In this document: positions 42,219 through 51,574 of the stretch, in pieces
Layout: every line of letters begins with the position of its first letter
Position numbering within the stretch: position 1 is the first letter of the stretch
DNA from: Planomonospora sp. ID82291
GTDB lineage: Bacteria; Actinomycetota; Actinomycetes; Streptosporangiales; Streptosporangiaceae
Reading direction: 5' to 3'
DNA length: 64,000 nucleotides
Assembly: GCF_015711645.1 (NCBI RefSeq)
Contig: NZ_JABTEX010000001.1
Coordinates: forward strand, 2,294,001-2,358,000
Made by a program: the position numbers and the translations under genes
The notes under the pieces: generated by a model
What the model saw: only the letters and a program-made list of their open reading frames with translations
Database searches by the model: none
What the model was told of the DNA's origin: nothing

Positions 42219-43339
42219 CTCAGCGGGCGTTTGATCCTTTATCGCGGGAAATGCGGCGGTAAGCACATGAGGCCGTGTCCACTTTTGTCCGGCTGGGCCG
42301 GCAGAGCGAGCCCCGCCCAGAGCGGGGGGAATCCACAAAACAGCAGGTCAGAGGCATGATCTTTACGTCTCATCCCAACCTGCCCCATATGTCGCCCCTC
42401 GTGGTGATCGTCAACGCTTGGGGACTGGGCAACCCGGACATCACGCGGTACGCCGGAAGCATGACGACGCGTCCCTACTCCAGCGATCTGTCTGACGCCC
42501 GGTGGGCGCCGATCGAACCCACCCTGACCACTTGGCGCGCCGACCGCCAACGCCAGGGCCTGGACATCGGCCGGCCACCCGGGCACGAACTGCGCACCAT
42601 CCTCAACGCCATCCTCTACGTCGACCGCACCGGCGTCCCCTGGCGCTTCCTCCCCCATGATTTCCCGCCCTGGCAGACCGTCTACGGCTACTTCGCCGCC
42701 TGGCAGAGAGACGGCATCTTCGCCCAGCTCAACGGGCTGCTGCGCCGCCTGGTCCGCACCGCCTCCGGCCGCCGGGCCGAGCCGTCGGCCACCGTCGTGG
42801 ACTCCCAGAGCATCAAGACCGCCGTCGGCGTGCCCCTGGCCACACAAGGAACCGATCCCGCAAAGAAGATCGTCGGCAGGAAGCGGACCATCGCCACCGA
42901 CACCCTGGGACTGCTGCTGTCCGTGCCGGTCACCGCGGCCAGCGTGCACGACAACACCGCCGGGATGCACGTGCTGGACCAGATCGCCGCCGCTCATCCC
43001 ACGATCACCAAGGCCTGGGTGGACAGCGGCTACAAGAACGCGATGGTCGAGCACGGCGCCACCCGTGGCATCGACGTCGAGGTGTTCACCAGACAACCAG
43101 GTCAACGAGGATTCAAGGTGCTTCCTCGGCGCTGGGTGGTCGAACGAACGCTGGGCTGGATCATGCTCCACCGCCGCCTGGCCCGCGACCACGAAGCGCG
43201 ACCCGACCGCTCCGAAGCCATGATCCACCTCGCGATGATCGACATCATGAGCCGCCGCCTCACCAAAGAATCCGCCCCAACCTGGCGAAACGCCTGAAAC
43301 CACGCAAGACGCAACCTAAAGGATCAAACGCCCACTGAG
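42219..43339 (+). mobile_element. IS5-family insertion sequence, intact
   Basis: Bounded by inverted repeats CTCAGYGGGCGTTTGATCC continuing to TTTA (42219-42241 and 43317-43339), about 1.1 kb, with a complete transposase gene. The flanks are two different transposase fragments, so no clear target duplication can be read. Confidence 0.88.
42461..43297 (+). CDS. IS5-family transposase
   Basis: 278-residue DDE transposase in a single frame. N-terminal DUF4096-type domain (SSDLSDARWAPIEPTLTTW, RTILNAILYVDRTGVPWRFLPHDFPPW), first Asp in ATVVDSQSIK, second Asp in AWVDSGYKN, and the Glu helix RRWVVERTLGW. All three catalytic residues are present, so the element may be active. The ATG at 42461 is used; the open frame extends upstream to 42275 without a signal. 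Confidence 0.92.
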   Translation: MTTRPYSSDLSDARWAPIEPTLTTWRADRQRQGLDIGRPPGHELRTILNAILYVDRTGVPWRFLPHDFPPWQTVYGYFAAWQRDGIFAQLNGLLRRLVRTASGRRAEPSATVVDSQSIKTAVGVPLATQGTDPAKKIVGRKRTIATDTLGLLLSVPVTAASVHDNTAGMHVLDQIAAAHPTITKAWVDSGYKNAMVEHGATRGIDVEVFTRQPGQRGFKVLPRRWVVERTLGWIMLHRRLARDHEARPDRSEAMIHLAMIDIMSRRLTKESAPTWRNA

Positions 43340-43654
43340 ACGGCCGACCGCTGGACCTGGCTGATCGTCGCCGCCTACACCCAGCTGCGCCTGGCCCGGC
43401 AGCTGGTGGAGGACCTGCGTCGTCCGTGGGAGAGACCCGCCCTGCCCGGGCGGCTGAGTCCGGCCCGGGTACGGCGGGGGTTTCGGAACATCCGCCCGGC
43501 GATGTCGTGTCCGGCTCGTGCGCCTAAACCGGGCAGGCCCGGCCCGGGACGTCCGCCCGGCTCCCGCAACCAGCGCCGTGCTCCCCGCTACGAGCTGGGG
43601 AAAGTCAACAAGCGACCGAAGTCCCTAACCGCTGAACGCGATCTCGGAGGTTAA
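43340..43654 (+). pseudogene. Transposase C-terminal fragment
   Basis: Reads in one frame from the IS5 border: DRWTWLIVAAYTQLRLARQL, VEDLRRPWERPALPGRLSPA, RVRRGFRNIRPA..., then KPGRPGPGRPPGSRNQRR. This matches the C-terminus of a family of large actinobacterial DDE transposases. The N-terminal part is missing, so it is inactive. Confidence 0.75.
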
Positions 43655-43748
43655 ACAACAAGCTTAATCCGGCCACCGGTGGTGACCTCGAACTGGCCAC
43701 CTATGGGGATTTTTACATGGCCACGGACAGCCCGCCCAGTTCAACGAG

Positions 43749-44010
43749 GTAGGGCGTCTGGGACTCGAACCCAGAACCTACGGATTAAAAGCCCACGGGT
43801 TCACTGCCGTCCAGTGCCGCGACCTGTCATCTCGTACCGTTCTGCCCGCCGGCGTCCCCGCCGGTCTGCCGGACGATGCCACCGCGTACCGGGCCGTACC
43901 GCGACAGGCGAGCAACCACCGAGCAAACATGGGCCCTTGACCATCGCCCACCCGCGGGGATGGTTCAGGCGACCTTGACGGTGTGGTCGCCGAAGTCGGC
44001 CACCACGTCC
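43749..44010 (-). repeat. tRNA-Lys(UUU) 3' fragment with adjacent att arm (site 1)
   Basis: 43749-43792 on the minus strand is the 3' half of tRNA-Lys: anticodon loop CTTTTAA, variable loop, T arm around GGTTCGAGTCCC and the acceptor 3' strand; one T-for-C change in the acceptor. No 5' half exists. The next roughly 200 bp, including GAGCAACCACCGAGCAAACA (from about 43911), recur at 49745 and 55201. This is the layout of a distal att scar of an integrative element. Confidence 0.85.
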
Positions 44011-44595
44011 AGCGTGCCGCCCAGAGCGGTGACGTAGGAGCGCACGGACCTGGATGCCGAGGCGGAAGCCGGGGAAGTCGGCGGCGTGCTCGTGGCCGTC
44101 ACGCAGGGAACCGCCTGCCAGGTCGCGGATCGTGGTGTTGAGGCGGAGGACGAATCGGGTGGCCGCTCCGAGCCGGTAGCGGTCGCGGTCGTCATCGTTG
44201 GGAAGGAGATGCCGGCTGTAGGTGCCGGTGGTCAGGGACTGGTCGTGTCCGCTGTTGTAACGGGCGCGGGCCGCCTTTCCGCTGCTTTCCAGCGCGGTGT
44301 AGAAATCGTCGCCGGAGCCGTCTTCGCGGACTCCTGCGGCGACCAGCCAGGTGGGGACCTCGGCGTCGGGGTCGTCGGTCCAGACGGCGCCGCGCCAGCG
44401 CTGCACCTTCACCTTGAACAGGACCACGTCGTCGATGGCACGGATGCGCTCGTGCGCGGTGTCGGGATCGGCGAACTGCTCGGCGGCCTTGTCCAGCAGG
44501 GGATGGCTGATCGCATCCAGAGGAGTGCGGGCGGAGGGCAGCGGCAGTTTCAGGTCATCGCGCAGGACACGGAGAGTGGGACGCACACGGGACAC
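43965..44595 (-). pseudogene. Toxin-like protein gene fused out of frame to an XRE antitoxin tail
   Basis: From the GTG at 44595 the frame encodes about 180 residues (RPTLRVLRDDLKLPLPSART, IRAIDDVVLFKVKVQRWRGA, WLVAAGVREDGSGDDFYTAL, DGHEHAADFPGFRLGIQVR). The family is one I know only as a hypothetical protein next to XRE regulators. After LGIQVR the frame breaks, and one frame over the DNA encodes RSYVTALGGTLDVVADFGDH plus TVKVA and a stop, the standard C-terminus of XRE antitoxins. A deletion seems to have joined the two genes. Confidence 0.6.
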
Positions 44596-44603
44596 GGCGC
44601 TGT

Positions 44604-44888
44604 CTACTCCTCCCAGTCGCCGGTGCCGCCGAGCTCGTCGATGCGCTCGGGGGACAGGCCGGTGAGCAGGGACACACTGGAGCTGAGGGAGCCGTCCAGG
44701 ACCTTCATCGACTCGATCATGCCGCGCCGGATCTGCTCGCGTTGTTGTTCGAGGTAGACGCGGACGGCGGCGGCGACCAGGTCCTTCTTGGTCACCCCGA
44801 GGAAGTGCGCGCCCTGGGAGATCAGCTCGTCGGTCGCCGGGTCGACTTTCAGCGGTGACTGTCGCTTGGTGGTGTGAGGTGTGGTCAT
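44604..44888 (-). CDS. Ribbon-helix-helix-type small protein, putative antitoxin
   Basis: 94-residue protein: SPLKVDPATDELISQGAHFL, GVTKKDLVAAAVRVYLEQQ, then an acidic C-terminus. The first part looks like a RHH DNA-binding fold as in CopG/ParD antitoxins. It lies 8 bp before the truncated toxin-like gene on the same strand, so the two are probably an old toxin-antitoxin operon. GGAGGAG precedes the start. Confidence 0.65.
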   Translation of the reverse strand: MTTPHTTKRQSPLKVDPATDELISQGAHFLGVTKKDLVAAAVRVYLEQQREQIRRGMIESMKVLDGSLSSSVSLLTGLSPERIDELGGTGDWEE

Positions 44889-44941
44889 CGGCTCCTCCTG
44901 GGGTCATAGTACCCAGGTACCTCTCCGCGCGGCGAGGCTTT

Positions 44942-44958
44942 TGCGCCTGCCGGTAACG
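44942..44958. mobile_element. Solo IS-B terminal repeat
   Basis: TGCGCCTGCCGGTAACG, a diverged copy of the IS-B terminal repeat, directly abuts the left end of the IS-A derivative. The same junction type (IS-B end next to IS-A end) occurs at 31772. Confidence 0.55.
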
Positions 44959-45648
44959 TGTACCGCTTCAAAAGTCGTCGCAGGGCGCTTGACCTGCAGG
45001 TCGACCTGATGCCGCGTTAGGGGCAAGATCGGTTCTTGTGCTTCTCCTTGCTGGCCGTCGGCTTCTTCCACGTCGACACGATCTCCTTGAAGCGCCTGTA
45101 CGTGCTGTTCGTCATGGAAGTGGCCACCCGGCGTGTTCATGTCCTCGGCGTGACCGCCAACCCGACCGGCGCCTGGACGGCCCAGCAGGCCCGCAACCTG
45201 CTCATGGACCTCGGGATGCGGGCCAGTTCCTTCCGCTTCCTCATCCGCGACCGAGATGCCAAGTTCACCAATGTCTTCGATGCGGTCTTCGCCGGCGCGG
45301 GCGTGGCGGTGGTGAAGATCCCGCCGCGCACGCCGCGGGCCAACTGCTATGCCGAGCGATGGGTGCGCACCGTACGGGCCGAGTGCACCGACCGCATGCT
45401 GATCTACGACGAACGGCACCTGCGGTCCGTTTTGGCCGAGTACGCCGATCACTACAACGGGCACCGGCCGCACCAGTCCCGCGCGCAGCGGCCACCCGAT
45501 CACGATGAGCGGGCCGTCGTACCGCTGGAAGGCCGGATCGAACGCCGGAGGGTGCTCGGCGGGCTGATCAACGAGTACCACCGAGCCGCATAGCCACTCC
45601 GGAGAATTCCCAGCTCAAGCCCTATGCGATGAATTTCGAAGCGGTACA
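44959..45648 (+). mobile_element. IS-A derivative with both ends but internally deleted (690 bp)
   Basis: Left end TGTACCGCTTCAAAAGTCGT and right end (inverted) TGTACCGCTTCGAAATTCAT are matching terminal repeats that start TG and end CA. The transposase has lost its N-terminal half: the native GTG at 45038 is followed by a deletion joined directly to the catalytic core. Such a form could still be moved in trans. Confidence 0.8.
45036..45593 (+). pseudogene. Integrase-core transposase fragment of IS-A
   Basis: 185 codons carrying the rve/integrase core: first Asp in [20 protein letters not shown], second Asp in [11 protein letters not shown], Glu in [17 protein letters not shown], and the C-terminal [10 protein letters not shown]. 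The N-terminal HTH part is deleted and the native start is out of frame with the core (the frame opens at a TTG), so no functional protein is expected. Confidence 0.8.
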
Positions 45649-45687
45649 GGCCACTTGACCCGTTCGGCTATCCCTACGGTGGCCGTT

Positions 45688-46116
45688 TCAGGCGGTGATC
45701 ACCTGGATCTGGGATTCGAGTCCGGCGAAGTCGTCGGGGTTCCGGGCGACCAGGGGAAGAGCGTTGGCCGCGGCGACCGATGCGATCGGCAGGTCGGCGA
45801 GCCGCTTGCGCGGCCGGCGGCCGAGGTCCAGCACGAGCGCGTAGATGATCCCGTAGGCGCGGGCCGCGTCGGTGTCGAAGGGGATCGGGGCGAAGGTGGA
45901 CTCCGCCCATTGCAGCACCGCCTGCCGTACGGCTCGCGCGTCGGCGGTCTTGGCCGCGTGCGGACCGGCCGCGAGTTCGGCCATCGAGATGGAGCTGACC
46001 GCCGGGCGCAGGTCGCCCGGCCGGCAGCCGAGTGCGCCGGCGATGTGCTGCTCGTCGAGCCGTTCGAGATCGATGATGGCGGAGGTGTCCAGCAGGAGGT
46101 TGTGCGGGTCGCTCAC
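45688..46116 (-). CDS. PIN-domain toxin (VapC-like)
   Basis: 142-residue PIN ribonuclease. Acidic active-site residues appear in LLLDTSAIIDLERL, SISMAELAAG, FDTDAARAYG and KRLADLPIASVAAA. VapC toxins cleave tRNA or rRNA. The GTG start overlaps the stop of the antitoxin gene as GTGA. Together they form a complete vapBC-type module of element 1. Confidence 0.9.
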   Translation of the reverse strand: MSDPHNLLLDTSAIIDLERLDEQHIAGALGCRPGDLRPAVSSISMAELAAGPHAAKTADARAVRQAVLQWAESTFAPIPFDTDAARAYGIIYALVLDLGRRPRKRLADLPIASVAAANALPLVARNPDDFAGLESQIQVITA

Positions 46117-46349
46117 CGCGTGTCCCCGAGCAGGGTGTCGAAGTCGATCGCGGCGTCGACGTCGCTGCGGAACTCGGCGTGGTCGATGCGCGGAAGGCGG
46201 GCGGCGGTGCGCCTGAGCTCGCTCCACGGCACGAAGGTCCGGCGGCCGGTGACCAGCCGGAGCGCGTGGGCGCGGACCTCGACCAATTGGTCGGGGGTCA
46301 GCTGCTCGACGAGGTGGTGCACGTCGTCGTAGTCATGGGCGGCGGTCAT
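46113..46349 (-). CDS. Antitoxin partner of PIN toxin
   Basis: 78-residue protein, MTAAHDYDDVHHLVEQLTPD, then LVEVRAHALRLVTGRRTFVP and an acidic tail ending FDTLLGDTR. It lies directly upstream of the PIN toxin and is translationally coupled to it. No classical AbrB or RHH motif is obvious; antitoxin function is inferred from position, size and the acidic tail. Confidence 0.75.
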   Translation of the reverse strand: MTAAHDYDDVHHLVEQLTPDQLVEVRAHALRLVTGRRTFVPWSELRRTAARLPRIDHAEFRSDVDAAIDFDTLLGDTR

Positions 46350-46506
46350 GTCTTCGAGTGTACGCACGGCCCCTGCCCATACGGTTGAAACTACTGTGGG
46401 CATCGGAGACGCGGTCCGGCTGTGTCGCGGATCCGGATCATGTCGTGCCGAGATCCGCCTGGCACGGTAGAGCCGCCCGCGGTGATGTCCTGGCCGATAG
46501 GGTGGC

Positions 46507-48087
46507 GTGTCCATGGACTCTGGACTCTCCTTCGAGATCGGGCGGTGCGGTGCGTTCGCCGCCGCACGTGAGATCTCCGTCTGGGTGGGGGACGGCCGGG
46601 CGGTCACCCCCGGTGGTGCGCTCAAGCCCGCGCTGGTACCGCAGGCGGCCGAGACGCTGGGGGCGCCGTGCCCGCCCAAGGTCCGGCGGCTCGGTGACGT
46701 TCCCGCGGTCCACCGCGCCTGGACGACCGCGGTGGCGGCCGGGCTCATCACGATCTCCGGCAGTAAGGCCGTACAGCGGCAGGCCCCGGGGGAGCCGACC
46801 GGGCAGGAATGGCTTGAGGCGCTGGAACAGGTGCTCCGCGCACAGGTGAGCGATCCGTGTGGCGCCGATCCGCGCATCGTGTGCCAGGTGACGCTGCTGG
46901 TGCTGGCCGAGCAGGAGCCGCCGTTGGGCGGTGCGCTGCGTGAGGCGGTCGCCGAGGTGATGCGCGGGCGCGGAGACTGGGACTGGCGCGCCGTCTACCT
47001 GGCCGGCGAGGGCAGGGTGCATCCCGTCGACCGGGTGGTGGAGATCCTGCGCGACTTCGGTGCGCTGGACGAGCGCATGGCACTGACAGCTCTGGGGGAG
47101 TACTCCCGGGCTGAACTGGACCGCAGGGTTCCGCCGCCGATCACTCCGGATCTGCCCGCCGCTCGTGTGCTGGATCTGCTGGCCGCGCTGCCCGAGGAGG
47201 AGGTCCGGGAGCCGGTGTGGCGCTGGATCGGCCCCTTCCCCGGCGACCGTACCGGCGACCCGTTGCGGGAGCTGCTGCACGCCGCCGCGGACGCCACTCC
47301 GGCCGGGCGGATCACCGCCGTCGAGATGGTCGGCGAACGCGGTGAGTACGCCCTGCCGCTCTGGCGCGAGATACGCGACCACCTTGTGCTGGGCGCCCAC
47401 GCCCGGCGCGTCCTGGCGGATCTGGACGGCGGCCCCGCCCCCGCGGAGCGGGACATGCGCTGGGTCGCGGTCGACTACGCGCTGGCCGCTCTGGATCGCT
47501 ACGGCACGACCGACGCCCGGTACGTCCTGCTGGACGCCGTCGAGGGGGATGTCCGCGAAGCCGTACAGGGCAGCGGCCACCCCGAGGCCGAGCGGCTACT
47601 GGCCGTACTACCGTCCGTGCCGCCGCCGATCCCGGCCTACCAGCTCAAGATCTCCCTGTACGGCGGGCTGTGGCGGCGCGTGCTGGTTCCCGAGAACATG
47701 ACGTTGGGCGCTCTGCACGAGGTGATCCGGGTCCTGTTCGGCTGGGGCGACGATCATCTGCACGTGTTCGAGACCGCCAAGCGCAGGTACGCCGACCCGT
47801 TCTTCGGGCTGGAGGAGTGCGGTGACGAGTACGCCTGTCGCGTCAACCGGGCGATGCCGTCGCCCCGTTCGAAGATGACGTACGTCTACGATCTCGGTGA
47901 CTGCTGGACGCATGAGATCCTTTTGGAGAAGGTCTGCGGCGAGGTCGCCCATCCGGTCTGCGCGGGCGGCAGGGGGGACAACCCGATCGAGCACTACGAC
48001 CCTGAGTATCCCGAAGAACCGGTTCCCTTCAACCAGGACGCCGTCAACGAGCGGCTGGCGGTGCCGCCGTACCCGGCCGAGACTTGA
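46507..48087 (+). CDS. Plasmid pRiA4b ORF-3 family protein with long N-terminal region
   Basis: 526-residue protein. The C-terminal 180 residues (AYQLKISLYGGLWRRVLVPE, LHEVIRVLFGWGDDHLHVFE, KMTYVYDLGDCWTHEILLEK) are the PRiA4_ORF3 domain, common on plasmids and islands and of unknown biochemical function. The N-terminal 370 residues look alpha-helical, with HEAT-like pairs (DALDERMALTALGEYSRAEL type), but I recognise no motif. AGGG precedes the GTG at 46507; the ATG at 46513 is an alternative. It is cargo of element 1. Confidence 0.8.
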   Translation: MSMDSGLSFEIGRCGAFAAAREISVWVGDGRAVTPGGALKPALVPQAAETLGAPCPPKVRRLGDVPAVHRAWTTAVAAGLITISGSKAVQRQAPGEPTGQEWLEALEQVLRAQVSDPCGADPRIVCQVTLLVLAEQEPPLGGALREAVAEVMRGRGDWDWRAVYLAGEGRVHPVDRVVEILRDFGALDERMALTALGEYSRAELDRRVPPPITPDLPAARVLDLLAALPEEEVREPVWRWIGPFPGDRTGDPLRELLHAAADATPAGRITAVEMVGERGEYALPLWREIRDHLVLGAHARRVLADLDGGPAPAERDMRWVAVDYALAALDRYGTTDARYVLLDAVEGDVREAVQGSGHPEAERLLAVLPSVPPPIPAYQLKISLYGGLWRRVLVPENMTLGALHEVIRVLFGWGDDHLHVFETAKRRYADPFFGLEECGDEYACRVNRAMPSPRSKMTYVYDLGDCWTHEILLEKVCGEVAHPVCAGGRGDNPIEHYDPEYPEEPVPFNQDAVNERLAVPPYPAET

Positions 48088-48096
48088 GCGGTGTCC

Positions 48097-49534
<1,438 letters not shown>

Positions 49535-49701
49535 CCTTCGCCGTGTCGGCTCCCACACTCCCGGAACCGTTCCGGCGGCTCTTGGAATCCGGGTGCTGAC
49601 CTGGACGGACGGGCGCGGTTCCATTCCGCGTATGTTCCGCGACCAGTGGCAGGCAGTGGCATCCGGCTGCATCCGACTGCACGTGCCGGGAGAGGTGGCC
49701 A

Positions 49702-49733
49702 GGAACGAAGGCCCAGGTCAGGGCCTACGTTCC
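49702..49733. terminator. Hairpin beside att site 2
   Basis: GGAACGAAGGCCC and GGGCCTACGTTCC pair at 12 of 13 positions around AGGTCA. It lies just past the 3' end of the tRNA-Lys fragment on the minus strand, where a tRNA terminator would be expected. The rest of 49535-49744 shows no gene. Confidence 0.6.
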
Positions 49734-49744
49734 TGCTCACGAGT

Positions 49745-50005
49745 GGTAGGGCGCCTGGGACTCGAACCCAGAACCTACGGATTAAAAGTCGACGGGTCCA
49801 CTGCCGTCCGGTGCCGCGACCTGCCATCTCGTACCGTTCTGTCCGCCGGCGTCCCCGCCGGTCTGCCGGGTGCTGTCACCGTGTGCCGGGCCGTATCGCG
49901 ACAGACGAGCAACCACCGAGCAAACATGGGTCCTTGACCATGGACCGTATCGGGGTAAGGCGGCCTTCACGGTGTGGTCGCCGAAGTCGGTCACGCTGAT
50001 GGCTT
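49745..50005 (-). repeat. tRNA-Lys(UUU) 3' fragment with adjacent att arm (site 2)
   Basis: 49745-49790 is identical to the tRNA 3' segment at 55201 through the anticodon loop, then diverges. The following roughly 200 bp match site 1 closely, including GAGCAACCACCGAGCAAACA and a minus-strand remnant reading DFGDHTVK, the XRE antitoxin tail. No tRNA 5' half, so this is an att scar, not a tRNA gene. Confidence 0.88.
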
Positions 50006-50066
50006 GCCCGTGTGGGGTTGCGTCATCGAAGGGGTGGGGCTCCGGCGGAAATGTCACACTGGAGGC

Positions 50067-50387
50067 ATGGACAGGGCGCTCAATTACGCGAACATCCGCC
50101 CGTATGCGGTTCCCCGCGCTCTGGAGGAGCTGACCGGGCCTGCGGACGGGATCGTCACGCTGCCCGGCTGGTTGGACTGGAGCCCGCGACGCTCCTACGA
50201 CCTGTCCGATCCGACGGCGTTGCGGGTGATGTACGAGCAGGTGATCCAGGAAGGCCGAGAACAAGATCTCAAGGCGTACCTGAACACCGATCTGCTGGTC
50301 CGCATCTGGCCTGATCTGATCTTGCCGGTGCGGGTCCGCCGACTGTGGGAGTCACGCTTCACCTGGCTTCGTGATCAGGTCGCGTGA
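50067..50387 (+). CDS. Small protein upstream of AbiEii-like toxin, putative antitoxin
   Basis: 106-residue protein (MDRALNYANIRPYAVPRALE, GIVTLPGWLDWSPRRSYDLS, WPDLILPVRVRRLWESRF). Actinobacterial genomes often carry this type of protein directly before an AbiEii nucleotidyltransferase. GGAGG precedes the ATG closely. Its stop overlaps the next start (TGATG). Role as an antitoxin or partner is inferred from context. Confidence 0.75.
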   Translation: MDRALNYANIRPYAVPRALEELTGPADGIVTLPGWLDWSPRRSYDLSDPTALRVMYEQVIQEGREQDLKAYLNTDLLVRIWPDLILPVRVRRLWESRFTWLRDQVA

Positions 50388-51028
50388 TGGACCCCTTCCA
50401 CCGACGACTGATCGAGATCGGTCTCAGCGTCGCCGATCAGTACGGCTTCGCACTGGCCGGTGGGTACGCGGTGCAGGCGTACGGGATCGTGGAGCGGCCG
50501 AGCGAGGACGTCGATCTGTTCGGTGCGCTGGACATGGACTGCCCGGCGGCGGCGGACCAGGTGGCCGAGGCGTACCGAACAGCCGGGTACCAGGCTGAGA
50601 TCTTGCAGAGCACTGAACGGTATGTCCGGATGTGGATCTCTGAGCGTGGCACAGGTCATGGCTGCAAGGTCGAGGTCGTCGCGGACGTGCGCTTTCAGCC
50701 GCCGGTGCGGATGGAGATGGGCCCGGTCCTCCATCCGGATGACGTCGCGGCCGGGAAGACCGAGGCGTTGTTCAACCGCGCGCTCGCTCGTGACTTCATC
50801 GATGTGGACGCGCTCGTGGAGTCGGGCCGGTACACGCGCGATCAGCTTCTGGATCTGGCCGCTCGCCGGGATGCCGGGTTCGATCGGGAGGTGTTCGCGG
50901 AGATGCTGGCGTACGTGCGTCGCCGTACCGATGAGGAGTTCGCCGTGTACGGCGTCGATGCGGCCGGGGCTGAGGCGCTCAGGGAGCGTTTCGGCGTGTG
51001 GGAGAAAGAACTGCGGAAGGGCGGGTGA
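50387..51028 (+). CDS. Nucleotidyltransferase, AbiEii/AbiGii toxin-like
   Basis: 213-residue nucleotidyltransferase fold protein. The active-site motif is FALAGGYAVQAYGIVERPSE then DVDLF (GG...DxD), with a later acidic residue in CKVEVVADVRF, and C-terminal helices (FIDVDALVESGRYTRDQLLD). AbiEii-type enzymes (e.g. MenT/AbiE) add nucleotides to tRNA 3' ends and block growth, giving phage defence or addiction. Coupled to the small gene upstream (TGATG). GTG at 50384 is an alternative start. Confidence 0.85.
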   Translation: MDPFHRRLIEIGLSVADQYGFALAGGYAVQAYGIVERPSEDVDLFGALDMDCPAAADQVAEAYRTAGYQAEILQSTERYVRMWISERGTGHGCKVEVVADVRFQPPVRMEMGPVLHPDDVAAGKTEALFNRALARDFIDVDALVESGRYTRDQLLDLAARRDAGFDREVFAEMLAYVRRRTDEEFAVYGVDAAGAEALRERFGVWEKELRKGG

Positions 51029-51031
51029 CCC

Positions 51032-51242
51032 CGAACCTGCCGATAATGTCATCCGGCCAGGTCATGGGCTTGCTGGGGATCGCGTGATGCGCGTGATCCT
51101 CCGTCGCTCGGAGTGCAGCATGATGATCGTTCGTGCTCTTTCGTCTGGCGTATCTCGCCGTTACGAACGCCTTCGCCGCGCTGAGGTTGCTGCCGATGAG
51201 CGAGCCGCTTGAACTGCACGGATGTAATTTTCGGCAGGCGCA
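51032..51242. mobile_element. MITE-like internal deletion derivative of IS-B (about 211 bp)
   Basis: Left end CTGCCGATAATGTCATCCGG and right end AATTTTCGGCAGGCGCA are those of IS-B; only the first 20 codons or so of the transposase (LFRLAYLAVTNAFAALRLLP) remain, joined directly to the right end. A non-autonomous element that the intact IS-B at 48303 could mobilise. It sits between the AbiEii gene and the XRE gene. Confidence 0.8.
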
Positions 51243-51256
51243 ACCCGCCGGAACCG

Positions 51257-51574
51257 TCAGGCGATGGCGGCGATGTCGCCGTCGTCGAAGTAGATCGACT
51301 GATGGAGCCGGCCGCCGAGGGCGGCGGCGTAGCGGGCCAGGATGTCCTGGCCGGAGATCTTGCCCTGCTCGATCTGGGAGACGCGTCCCTTGGTGACTCC
51401 CATACGCTCGGCGACCTGCTGCTGGGTCAGGCCACGCCCGCGGCGGATCTCCGCCAGCCGGTGTCCCTGGACCTCGGCCAGGAGTTCCCGCTTGCCGGCC
51501 TGGACGGCCTCCTCGCCGCCGGCCCGCTGGACGTGCTCGGCCCGGATGTCCTTCCACCGCACGTATCCGCTCAT
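51257..51574 (-). CDS. XRE family antitoxin
   Basis: 105-residue protein with an N-terminal helix and a C-terminal HTH: RLAEIRRGRGLTQQQVAERM, GVTKGRVSQIEQGKI, then the tail ARYAAALGGRLHQSIYFDDG. This is the HigA-type antitoxin layout with DNA binding at the C-terminus. Its ATG overlaps the toxin stop (ATGA). It would neutralise the HigB-like toxin and repress the operon through the palindrome at 51942. Confidence 0.9.
   Translation of the reverse strand: MSGYVRWKDIRAEHVQRAGGEEAVQAGKRELLAEVQGHRLAEIRRGRGLTQQQVAERMGVTKGRVSQIEQGKISGQDILARYAAALGGRLHQSIYFDDGDIAAIA

Noticed and set aside
43655-43748. Sequence reading GGTGACCTCGAACTGGCCAC resembling an IS21-type end
   Set aside because: Too short to support an element and no second end was found.
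50027-50066. Upstream extension of the small AbiEii partner to 49974
   Set aside because: It would run back through the att arm; GGAGG and the ATG at 50067 fit better.
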